Source: Colocasia esculenta (taxonomy: Eukaryota > Streptophyta > Magnoliopsida > Alismatales > Araceae). Taken from it: DNA of 64,000 bases. Location of the stretch: contig CM024760.1 in NCBI GenBank assembly GCA_014218235.1, positions 73,348,961 to 73,412,960 of the forward strand, given 5' to 3'. The stretch's first letter is position 1, and every line of letters starts with the position of its first letter. Below are positions 11,044 through 21,144 of the stretch, piece after piece. Under the pieces are notes generated by a model that was given only the letters and a program-made list of their open reading frames with translations, ran no database searches and had not been told where the DNA came from. A program made the translations under genes and the position numbers.

Positions 11044-12539
11044 AGCTTTGTCACGCCCCGATATTTAGCAGCGGAATAAACACCGGGGGACGTGAACGAT
11101 ACAAACAGACGTATCACAGTGAGTAACGCAGAGTCACAATTGAATATAATATCACATTTGAGGCTATATTATGATCACCCAAAAATATACTTTATTCCAT
11201 TCCATTCAACTAGTTACAACCTTACATAAGAAGGACTCACTGAAAAGAGTTCATTATTCAAATGAAAATGTTTCTCTAATACATCGACTACTCATATGCC
11301 TATTTCTAAACTGTCAACTACTCATATGGCGGGTGCTCATCACTCTTGCCCTGCCCCATCGGACTCCACTGGTTCCTCATCACTACCTGAAAAAGGGGCA
11401 GGATGATAGGGTGAGCGAACTAGCTCAGTAGGATTTACATCTCAATATGGTGCGGGCACTAACATACGTGACTAACATCTTATTTAGGCAAGATATGAAC
11501 ATGTATATGATGACAATGCATGCAATACTAACAGATTGAATAGCAGAGTAGAACAGACATCATATCAGATCAAATGTCGAGTTGCATATACAATGGACAG
11601 ATATTTCAAGAGTAGAATCGTATCAAAAGAGATTGGCCATATTCATACAGATATCATGCGTTCACATGATCAGACGTATCATATCAAATCTCATCATATC
11701 AGATCAAATCAAACTTATCATATCAAACAAAGGCACATTCTCACAAATCTTGCTTATTTGTTTGTGCTATGCCAAGCACCAGAAGTCCATACTCCCTCGG
11801 TAATAAGTACGTTGGGGTGCTCCTCCCCAGGACCGGACCAGGCCCTTTTTTTTTGCACAGGCATTGGATCAAATTTGGACCGGAGTCCCACGTTGTGCTG
11901 AACAAACAGATTCATATTATGGCCACAGTTTTCAATAACAAGCTCGCAGTAAAAAACATGATCATTCATAAAGTCAAGGTATGACAAATAGCTCAAGAGA
12001 ACAAGGCAGGATAACGACATATCTTATGTTTCATAATTCATTAATGTCTTGACATGAGGATGTTTGAAAAGACAGATCATATGCAGAACATGTGCTCTTA
12101 ATTTCCCCTAGAAGGGTGTGCCTATTCGTGCAATGTGTAAGTGACGAGTCACGGATCTTCCTAGCATGTATGCATATGGACAAATAATTAATGGAACACC
12201 GGAAAGCATGAAACTAATGAAACTCATATGCAATTCATGATATTAACTCCACTAACAAGTCCATACTAACATGTATTCATCCCCATATTCACATCATATT
12301 CTTATCTTATCAATTGATAATAGGGAAGATCACAAGATAATCCAATGAACATAAGGACAATCACAATACACATTAGAATCGTATTCATATCATTACTATT
12401 TTTCAATGGGTTGATTTATTTTAGGTCCATGCATACCATATAACATCATGCACATGCTAGTAGACATCATGAAATGATCAGACCAAAATATGCAATTTTT
12501 TTGTAAGGGTAGTGTCGACACATCCCACTACAAGAATAT

Positions 12540-13020
12540 TGAAGATTAGCTACAGACCCAAATCGTAGCTATTCTGTAGCTAATCCGTAGCTAACCAATT
12601 TAGCTACGGATTAGCTATAGATTACGTCCGTACCTAATTTCTGGCCGCTAATTTGCTACAACCACTTTCGCTAGCTAATCCGTAGCGAAGTAGCTACGGA
12701 TTAGCTGCGGATATTGCTTTAACTAATATGTCGCTAATTAGCTAGCGATTAGGTACGAATAATTCTATAGTTAATCCGTAGTTAAATTTAGCGACGATCG
12801 GATTATCTGTAGCTACTCGGTAACTAATTAGCTACGGATTAGCTACAACAATGTTGCAACTAACCAACAGAAATTACTGTAACTAATCCGTAGCTAATTA
12901 GCTACGGATTAGCTATAACAATGTTGCAACTAACCAACAGAAATTGTTGTAGCTAATCAGTAGCTAATTAGCTATGGATTAGCTACAACAATTTCTGTAG
13001 CCAATCCGTAGCTAAAACAA
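12540..13020. repeat. CACTA-3 left subterminal array (TAGCTACGGATTAGC)
   Basis: More than a dozen copies in both orientations of tagctacggattagcta and variants (gtagctaatccgtagctaa). The right end (16200-16550) has the same motif. Its spacing and two-way orientation fit transposase-binding subterminal repeats. Confidence 0.85.
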
Positions 13021-13064
13021 AATCTCAAGAAAAAAAATAATTTTAAAAATGGTTTTCTCACAAA

Positions 13065-13520
13065 TTTTGTACAAATACCTGTAAACCTGCTTATTCATTC
13101 AATAATACATGTAAACTTACTCATTCATTCAATAGTACCTGTAAACCTGCTCATTCATTCAATAGTACCAATAAACATTGCTCATTCATTCAATAGTACC
13201 TGTAAACCTGCTCATTCATTCATAGTACCTGTAAACCTGCTCATTCATTCAATAGTACCTGTAAACCTGCTCATTCATTCAATAGTACCAATAAACATGC
13301 TCATTCATTCAATAGTACCAATAAACATTGCTCATTCATTCAATAGTACCTGTAAACCTGCTCATTCATTCAATAGTACCTATAAACCTACTCATTCATT
13401 CAATAGTACCTACTCATTCATTCAATAGTACCTATAAACCTTGCTCATTCATTAAATAGTACCTGTAAACCTGCTCATTCATTCAATAGTACCTGTAAAC
13501 CTGCTCATTCATTCAATGGA
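13065..13520. repeat. Minisatellite, about 30-bp unit (ctcattcattcaatagtacc)
   Basis: About 14 head-to-tail units of ctcattcattcaatagtacc followed by tgtaaacctg or ataaacatg variants. Units abut without unique spacers, so this is a tandem repeat and not a CRISPR array. Confidence 0.93.
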
Positions 13521-13624
13521 ATCATAAAGCCACACACATAGACATATCACACTAATAAAAACATAAATCTAATGTCTCATTAGAAAGTTCACAATAAAAG
13601 TAAGATTGTTTTCTAGTCATATTG

Positions 13625-13822
13625 GCAATTCAATTGTTAGATGTTACATGGACTTGTTGCCTAGTCATATTACACTTAAAGTGTAATATGCAAGTGCAAT
13701 AAACCTTTCTCAAAAAATAAACATTTCTCAAAAGAGAATGTTTATTGCACTTGTACATTACACTTTAAGTGTAATGTGACTAGGTAACAAGCCCATGTGG
13801 CATCCAACGATTAGATTGTCAC
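13625..13822. repeat. Foldback element inside CACTA-3
   Basis: The arms acttgttgcctagtcatatt (from about 13652) and, reversed, gcttgttacctagtcacatt (to about 13792) pair over more than 80 bases around a short loop near 13715-13735. Each arm also contains the small palindrome acacttaaagtgt or acactttaagtgt. A third partial arm (ctagtcacattacacttaaa) recurs at about 13864. MITE-like, non-coding. 13930-14530 holds no recognisable feature. Confidence 0.8.
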
Positions 13823-14769
13823 TTCCTCACTCCTCATGTGAGAGGTGTCATATGAGCTATTATCTAGTCACATTACACTTAAAATGCAATGTGTAAGTGC
13901 AATAAGTCTTTCTTCATAAAAAAATATCGATGTCGAGTTTTTTTATAGAGAAAGATTTATCATGTATATACTACTATTTTGACTAATTCATGTATATACT
14001 ACTCATCTCAGATATATACCAATGAAATATATATTAATATGATGTTTATAAATTTCATGTGCATATATATTTAAGGTGGTAATAAATACCCATCACAGTA
14101 AGGACAAATCAAGTGTCTAAAGAGGCATGAGGATAGTGTACAGAACTGAGTCTTTTTAAAGTCCAGATCATTCCTTCCATGTCAAGTGTGGGGGTTGGCC
14201 TTGATAGAGACGGGGTAAACCAGCAGCTAGCATCAACTCTCCATAATTTGATGGGGGTGGAGTTGGTGTTTCGTTCGTAACAAAATCTAACGTTTCCTAC
14301 TTATCTTAATCCTGTCCCCATAACATGTGAAAGCTAGCTAGCTAATCTTTATATGTTATATACACGGCACCAACTATATATAGTTGATTGATCATCTAAC
14401 TCGTCCATAAAGAAAGTTGAAATATAACACGACACAAAAAGAAGGGTCCATATATATGTTGATGCATGCACATGTCTTCAATAATATTATTGCAAAACAA
14501 AGAGGGCAATGAGACAAATACAACTTCTTAATTAGAAGAGGAAGCCAACCAATGTGAACAACTCGATCGGCCCAACCTTGCTGTTCACAAACATCGATGT
14601 ATAGCCCCCACACCACACCGAAAGAAAGGAAGGGGACAAGCGGGGCCACATACCTGAAGGCGGACGTACCACACCCCTCTCGACTTCACCGTGCGACAAA
14701 GTCCTTCGCGGCGTCCTCCGCAGGCAAAACCCCAATGTCCTCCGCACTGGTGGTCCTCCGCGCAGGCGT

Positions 14770-14945
14770 AAGCTCCAGCCCGCGCTCCTCTGCACTTGCG
14801 AAACCCCAGCCCGCGCCTCCTCTGCGCAGGCGAAACCCCAGCACGCGCCTCCTCTACGCTTGCGAAACCCCAGCCCGCGCCTCCTCCGCGCAGGTGAAAC
14901 CAGCACGGAACCTCCCGCACCTCCTCTGCGCAACAAGCGAAACCC
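14770..14945. repeat. GC-rich 32-bp tandem repeat
   Basis: Units of the type gcgcctcctctgcgcaggcg followed by aaaccccagc recur every 32 bp (gaaacccc at 14800, 14832 and 14864, then degenerate). ORFs on both strands between 14532 and 15041 follow from this repeat and are not supported as genes. Confidence 0.75.
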
Positions 14946-15049
14946 CTCAGAAAATGGGAAAAAGTAACCGGCGCGAAACCTCCAGCGCCTCCACAAAACC
15001 CCAAATAAAAGGTTAAGGCGAAAGAGGAAGGGGCGGAGCAAGCTTTTGC

Positions 15050-16200
15050 ATATGTTATATGTTATTAAAATAATTTTTATTTATATTATATATTAATTAT
15101 ATTAAAATTTGAAAAGTTACATTAGTGAAAGAAAATTTATTTAACTAATATTAATTTATAAATATACATAAATTAGTATTATATATATATATATAAATAT
15201 ATCCATATTTAGATATATATAAAAATATATAACATTCTAAATATATAAGTATGTGTACCTATATAAGTATACATAAGTATGTATTTACATATATATACAT
15301 ATTTATCTACTTATAAATTTATACATATACATATATATATATATATTTGTATATTGTTATATATCAAAATACTAATATAAATATAGTACTTCATACTTGT
15401 ATACTATTATACTTATAAATAGTACTAATAAACATATACTTACTGCATGTACATTCAAATAGCATATACTTCTATACATGTATATACTTATGTACTTATA
15501 CATGTATATAACTATATACTTATACATATACTTACAATATTATATATATATATATATATGTATAATGCTATACCTATACATATTATGAATATGTGTATAA
15601 GTACTTTATACTGTATAGTACTATATTTTTATATATCATGTATCAACATATTAATATAAATATATAATGCTTTATACTTGTATACTATTATACTATACAT
15701 AATACTAACAAGCTTATACTTATGTACTTATATGTACATTTAATTAAGTATATACTTCTACACATGTGTATATATTATATATATATACTTATAATATATA
15801 CTTGTATGTACATTTATATAAATATATACATACATGGATATACTTATATAGTATATATATATACTTGTAAGTATATATTTATGTATTGTATATATTTATG
15901 CACATATACACTCACACTACTACATATATACTTTAACATATATACTATACATAAATAAAAATATATTATGTATGTACATTTATATAATTATATACATGTA
16001 TATACTTATATACTATATATATAAATATATACATAATATATATACACACATGTGTATACTTATAAACTATATATACTTGTAAGTATACATTATACTTGTA
16101 TATACATGCTAATTATAAGTACATAATTAAGCATATTTATACAACTATATATATATATATATATATATGTATAAGTATATACAACAATATATATATATAT
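15050..16200. repeat. AT-rich TA/TATATAC low-complexity tract
   Basis: Over 1 kb made almost entirely of tatata, atacatat and acttatac words. No gene. Such tracts are prone to slippage and secondary structure. Confidence 0.9.
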
Positions 16201-16569
16201 ATATCTAATTAGCTACAAAACCTTTCCATAGCTAACTCTGTAGCCCATTAGTTATAGATTAGCGACGACATTATTTTATTCTTAATTCATAGCTAATAAC
16301 TATGATCCATAGTTAATTAGCTACGGCTTTAGCTATGAAATGTTTTCGTAGCTGATCCATGCTACGGAATGATTCGGTAGCTGAGTTGTAGCTAAGTAGC
16401 TACGGATTAGCGACAGATTAAGTCCATCACAAATCCGTAGCTAATTTATCAATTTTGCGACGGCATATTATCTGTCGCTAATCAGTAGCTACTTAGCTAC
16501 AGATTAGCTACAACGATTCCCTAGCTAAATTCCGTAGCTAAACTGCATTATTCTTGTAGTGTCCCTTAC

Positions 16570-16870
16570 TGGTGTCGACACAATGCTTCAAACACAAGAC
16601 AAAATAATGCAAACTGGTCAAGTAGTGTCGACACTAGTCCAGGTAGTGTCGACACAGTGCTTCAAATACAAGGCAAAAAGGTCAAGTAGTGTCGACACTA
16701 GTTCAGGTGGTGTCGACACTAGAGACAACTCCCAGAACACCTTCTGGCCAATCTGGGACAGTGTGTCGACACTAGCTCAAGTAGTGTCGACACTAGAGGC
16801 CTTCCCAGAACACCTTCTGAGCTATTTTGGGACAGTGTGTCGACACACTAGCCCAAGTAGTGTCGACACT
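16570..16870. repeat. Array of the palindrome TGTCGACA in the solo LTR
   Basis: TGTCGACA occurs at 16573, 16626, 16647, 16690, 16711, 16764, 16785, 16838 and 16861, with a tenth copy at 12513 on the other side of CACTA-3, mostly as paired sites 21-23 bp apart separated by ctagtccaggtag-type linkers. This array occupies the same part of the LTR as the TCGCGAC array of the 21145 element. Confidence 0.85.
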
Positions 16871-18752
16871 AGTGCCCTTCCAGAACAAAACTTATAAGTC
16901 ATGTGGAACCCGAAAACACATCTCATGCAGTGGTTTACTTACCCCACTTATAACTCTCTAACAAATGATATTTAGACAAAAATGTTCAACATGAAAGATG
17001 ACGAGGTCAACTGGTAGAAGAACTTTGATGTTGGGGTTGATCTAATTCAGTCTCGAATCCGAGAAAACATATGAAAAACAAAAAGTCAAGTGTAGCCCGA
17101 AATCGCAGTATCATGCAGAGACTCTCTTATCATGCTCATAACTCTCTAACGAAAGACTTTTTGATAAAACGTCCAACATAAAAGATGATCGTGACTACAA
17201 GTAGAAGAACTTTAATGAAGGAAGTTTAGTCAAATTCGGTCTCAAATCATGTGCATAATACGACGAACGGGAAAAGCCCTAACTGTGCGAGACTTCGGGA
17301 AAACTACGAATACACAACGTATACTCCATGAAAAGTAGTCAAACCAAGTGAAAATGAACCTAGACTCAAAGATCTACATGATGGTGTTGGTTTCTTTAAT
17401 CTTGGCCCAAGAACACCTACCTTAGAATGCTAAGAACTCTCTGCAGATTTCTGGGTTGATGCAGAGCGAGGTTGAGGAAGACCACGATTTTCCCCAGCCG
17501 TTCTCCACTTCCCCAGCGCTCCAAACTTGCTACTCTCGACCCCAACTTGTTGCTAAACCTTCCTCAAGAGTTTAGGGATGAGGTCTTATAGTTTTAGGGT
17601 GTAGTTAAGAGTCCTAACGGGACTAGGAAAGGGGCTGCGAATTCTGCTCCCTGCTTTCCAAGAAATCTGGGATTCTCTCACCCAAAGGAGGTAGCAAAGG
17701 TTTAGGAAACCACCTCTTAGAGTTGGATCCGGTTTTGGCTTACCTTGCATGACTAATCACCCTAATTTTAACCCTAAATTGCCCATTCTAATTATTGCAT
17801 AATTACATACACGAATTTCTGGGTATTTTCTTGTCCCAATTTCTATCCTTGGGCCAAATGTGCTCCATTGGCCCAAACTTGTTAATGGGTCATTTATACA
17901 TAATTTTGAAAGTCTCTCCAACATGTTTATTTAATTTATGGTTGGGTTATTTTTCCGCGTTAACAATTTCCGATTTAGTTTCTAAACTCGAGTAATTTGT
18001 CACGTGTGACATACACTCGGCCAATCGGATTTTCCGTTACACGAATTTCTTAGTGGAACACTTATAGATAATATTTAGGGTTGGTTTATACTTTTTACGG
18101 AATTTTCCGATGTGTTTTCTCACGTACAATAGTGGTACGTAAGTTCTATCATTCCGATAATACAGAAGTTATTTATTTACTAATTTCATACTTGAATTTG
18201 TTCATGTGACATAAGTTGTTCATTGATCCAATCTATTTTATGGACTATCCCCACATATTGCTTGGAGTCTACCCATCATTTTACTTTGGTTCATGATCAT
18301 ATTTTATACACATGATAATGGATTTTCCAACTTATTTCTTAATTATGATAATAAGTCACAATAACCCTTGAACATACCTCAAATGACTTCTATTGACTCA
18401 AATTTCTTATGGATCATTAGAGGATATTATTTGAAGTCCATCTATGATTTTTATTTAATTTTTTGACTCATCGAAGTATGGGTGATAAGGACTTCCCGAC
18501 TATTCCTTGATTACGACACTCAGTCGCAAAACGCCTTAAACTTGGACCCTCCGATTTCCTTTGCACAAATTTCTTCACGGGTCATTAGGGAGCATTATTT
18601 AGAGTTGAACTATGATTTTTATGAAAGTTTCTAATGGGTTTTGTGTGTACAATAATGATATGTGCATTTTTACTATTCACAAATATTGAATTTATCATTT
18701 TCGATTTATTTCTATTTTTCCAATTACTGAATTTCCGGGGTGTTACAAGCTT

Positions 18753-19833
18753 GCTCCTCCTTCTTCGGTCAAGGACGGCAGCACCTCTCTTGTAGAAGCC
18801 TTCATTACCACCTTCTTCTTCAACCGGATCTTCTTTGGCCTCTTAGCAGCGATTGGCGAGCCCCCACGGGACGCCCCTCTGTAGGAGTCAGCGCCGCCAT
18901 GGCAGTTGTCACCGAGGAAGGAGCCCTCACTGCAGTAGGGATCCTTATCACGGCAGAAACGTCATCGCCCTCGAAAACCAAATGAGGGGTGATAGTGATC
19001 TGCTCGGCGTAATCCTCATTGGCCTCTTGGTCCCGACCAGCGGCTACCTCCTCGGCACCTGCAAGCCAAAGAGGGGGAAAGCACACAGGTAGAAGACAAT
19101 TATGCGACAGACATACGATTGCAACGTGATCGGGTACTTACTCCATGGCCGGCTCAGACCATGCTGGACGAGTTGGAACTCTGTCAGGTAGCCCTCCCCA
19201 TTGCGCACGTACGCTCGGTTCAGGCTATCCGAAGCCTTCGCTTCATCTTGGATCAGGAAGGGGTATGTATCCTTCCTCGCTGTTTGGACTCTGTTCGGGA
19301 ACCCCCTCCGCACCGTCGCATCGCTTGACGAAGAAGAGCCGCTTCATCCAACCTTTGTTGTTGGAATACTTCTTTGCCAACTCAATCTGCATCCTGTCCG
19401 GTCGGTGCTTGGTATAGTAAACACCAGCCCCGGACCCTGGTGAGGAGGTGAGGCGGAATTGCGCCCGGAACACCTCCGCTGAGCCTCGGACTTTTCGGAG
19501 CTTGCAGACGACGCAAAAAATGCAAATAGTACGCCATGAGTTTGGCGTAAGCTGGATCGGCGCAAGACCCCATCGGTTCAGCAGCGCCTTCGCCACCTCC
19601 GGCAGCGGCAGCCGGAATCCAGTCTCCATGTGGTCAAGTGATAGAGCGAGGCATTCTGGCCTGTTCGTCAGTTGCGGGTCCTCCTCCCTCGCCATCACGA
19701 TCTCGTATTCGTTGCCAATCCAGAAGCGCTCCCGGAGGCCCTCGTAATGGCGACATCGCAGCCTCAGGGCATTCGTCGGCGCCACTCCGCTCACTTCGGC
19801 AACTGCGGTAGCTTTTCCCTTGCTGGCCATCAC
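18753..19833 (-). pseudogene. Antisense ORF of a Tat-like element, 'putative gypsy type transposon' domain (PF04195 type), N-terminal part
   Basis: From ATG 19833 (MMASKGKATAVAEVSG) the minus strand encodes DHMETGFRLPLPEVAKALL and GLAPIQLTPNSWRTI, wording typical of the domain misleadingly named transposase_28 or gypsy-type. A frame break near 19265 is followed by DEAKASDSLNRAYVRNGEG. A canonical 83-bp intron (GT at 19141-19140, AG at 19060-19059) leads to an acidic second exon (GAEEVAAGRDQEANEDY). The ORF then runs into the agctt target site of the solo LTR and continues at 11043. In Tat-lineage elements this extra ORF lies antisense between pol and the 3' LTR, as it does here relative to the LTR at 20230-21026. 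Its role is unknown. Confidence 0.7.
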
Positions 19834-20229
19834 CGGAAGTTGCAGAGACGAAGAAGGTGATCGCGAAGAAGAAGAAGATGCTTGGGGGGCAAGCAGGCTC
19901 TTCGAAAATTGCTAAAGGCGTGGGTTCCCCCCCTTCGCCCCTCCTCTTCCTTATAAGGAAAGGAGGGCGTGAAATTCAAAATACCAAGGCGGCGCCCCCC
20001 GCTCGAAAGTGACAGTTCAGATGTACTGCGGAGAGCCTCCTGGCTCGACACGTCACCCCGCCATCATGAGATTACCTCCGTTATCGAGGAGGTATGGTGA
20101 GCGTCGTCACCTCGCCGCCGCCCATAGATCCGAGGTCATCGTCACATTTAATACGGAGGTGACGTTCGAGCAAGTTTCCGCCCTCGAGGGTCCTGGTTCC
20201 CGAGCTCACTCGATGGTGTGGTGGGTAAG

Positions 20230-21026
20230 TGTGGTGGCTATTCCTAGCCACCTTCGTGCGCAAGGCCCATCATGGCCCAGCCCAATTCAGCAGACAAACG
20301 TGGCCCTTCCGCATGGCGCCACGTCTTCTTAGAACCAGCTTTAATGTCCCGAGGACGATCCCTATATTCAGGTACCAGTGGGACCCAAGAGTCGTCTCCG
20401 GGCGTTTTACAGCTGGCTCGGCCCAGGACCCTCTTTTTTGAGCAGTTGCTGCTCGGCGTGTGTCGGGCCCTCTTCGACACGAGCAACACTTCCATGCATG
20501 AGACATCCAGCAGCAGGCCTTGTCACCGAGCAACAGGTTCTATATACCGAACAGGGCCCCTGCTCGGTACCTCCGACCAGGGGGATTCAAGCAGCCCTCC
20601 GTCTCCTTGTAACGGTTGCAACTGCTGCATCATGCATGCCCCGCGATTAAATGGTGCGTTAACTGCGAGGCCGCTCAACAGGCACCTCCCCGCCAATGGC
20701 GCTAACATGCGCTCCCTTTGCGGCATTGATCAGGGATGTTCCGTCCCTCTCCTTCAGCACTTCTGCCTATAAAAGGCTATGGTAAGCCTCCATGCAGGGA
20801 CTGGTAATCGAAGACACATCGCTCCTGCTCAACACTGAACCCTTCTTCTCCAAAGCCTTTACTGACTTAGGCATCGGAGGGTTCTCCCAAGTTCTTCAAC
20901 CCCCCCCCCCCCCCCCCGCCATTCCATTCTGGTTTTGCAGGCATCCGTCCGCTACTGACGGTCTTCTTCCCTATCTCCAAGTGTAGGCCCGCTTGGCTCC
21001 AGCCCAAGCAGGAAAATACCTCCACA
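20230..21026 (+). repeat. Right LTR copy of the composite element (plus orientation)
   Basis: Starts TGTGGTGGCTATTCC, after a short purine-rich ggtgggtaag that could serve as polypurine tract, and ends CCTCCACA, giving inverted TGTGG/CCACA-type termini and about 797 bp. It contains an internal hairpin (ggtggctattcctagccacc at 20232-20251), a TATAAAA at 20769 that suits LTR transcription, and a C18 run at 20901-20918. From 20313 on it is the inverted match of 9381-10096. Confidence 0.75.
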
Positions 21027-21144
21027 AGTACCTACTGTTGTCAAAATAGTATGAAAATTTTATCACAGGTGTCACACAGGTTATATATCACATCCCTGAA
21101 TTTTCAGATTTTTCGCAACAGTAAAGCAAATTTTTTAGCAAATT

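Larger units (their letters stand above)
12526..16561. mobile_element. CACTA-3: non-autonomous CACTA element, complete, 4036 bp
   Basis: Left end CACTACAAGAATATT, right end TTATTCTTGTAGTG, a terminal inverted repeat of at least 13 bp, with TSD tcc on both sides (12523-12525 and 16562-16564). Subterminal arrays of tagctacggattagctac-type motifs occupy about 12540-13020 and 16200-16550. No transposase similarity is visible inside, only repeats and GC-rich low-complexity sequence, so it would depend on an autonomous relative. Confidence 0.92.
11049..18747. mobile_element. Solo LTR, Del/Tekay-like, split by CACTA-3
   Basis: It starts TGTCACGCCCCGATATTTAG and ends GGGGTGTTACA, giving TG...CA termini, and is flanked by a perfect 5-bp TSD agctt (11044-11048 and 18748-18752). 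After removing CACTA-3 and its TSD about 3.66 kb remain, the length of the LTRs of the element at 21145, which start TGTCACATCCCGAGAATTAC and end GGGGTGCTACA. Both share the gagcgaactagctcagtagg-type segment and the AT-rich 3' third. No PBS or polypurine tract adjoins either end, so it is a solo LTR left by LTR-LTR recombination. The short ORFs in it (for example 11536-11901) are not genes. Confidence 0.85.
9117..21026. mobile_element. Composite Tat-like Ty3/gypsy element with LTRs in inverted orientation
   Basis: Two LTR-like copies about 715 bp long face each other: 9381-10096 (minus) and 20313-21026 (plus). Both end CCTCCACA. The left copy is followed, reading minus, by a primer-binding site (9375-9357, TTGGCGCCGTCTGTGGGAA) and leader. 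The right copy is not followed by a PBS. Between them on the minus strand is an ORF of the 'putative gypsy type transposon' (PF04195) kind, which in Tat-lineage elements is an extra antisense ORF just before the 3' LTR; that fits the right LTR. gag-pol is absent. agtac occurs at 9112-9116 and 21027-21031 and may be the TSD. An ordinary retrotransposon has direct LTRs, so this is a rearranged copy. A 7.7 kb solo LTR is inserted in the middle. Confidence 0.6.

Noticed and set aside
13065..13520. CRISPR-like regular repeat array
   Set aside because: Units abut directly with no unique spacers, and the context is a plant transposon; it is a minisatellite.
14532..15041. 169-aa arginine-rich ORF on the minus strand and its plus-strand counterpart
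   Set aside because: Coincides with a GC-rich 32-bp tandem repeat within a non-autonomous CACTA element; open on both strands by composition.
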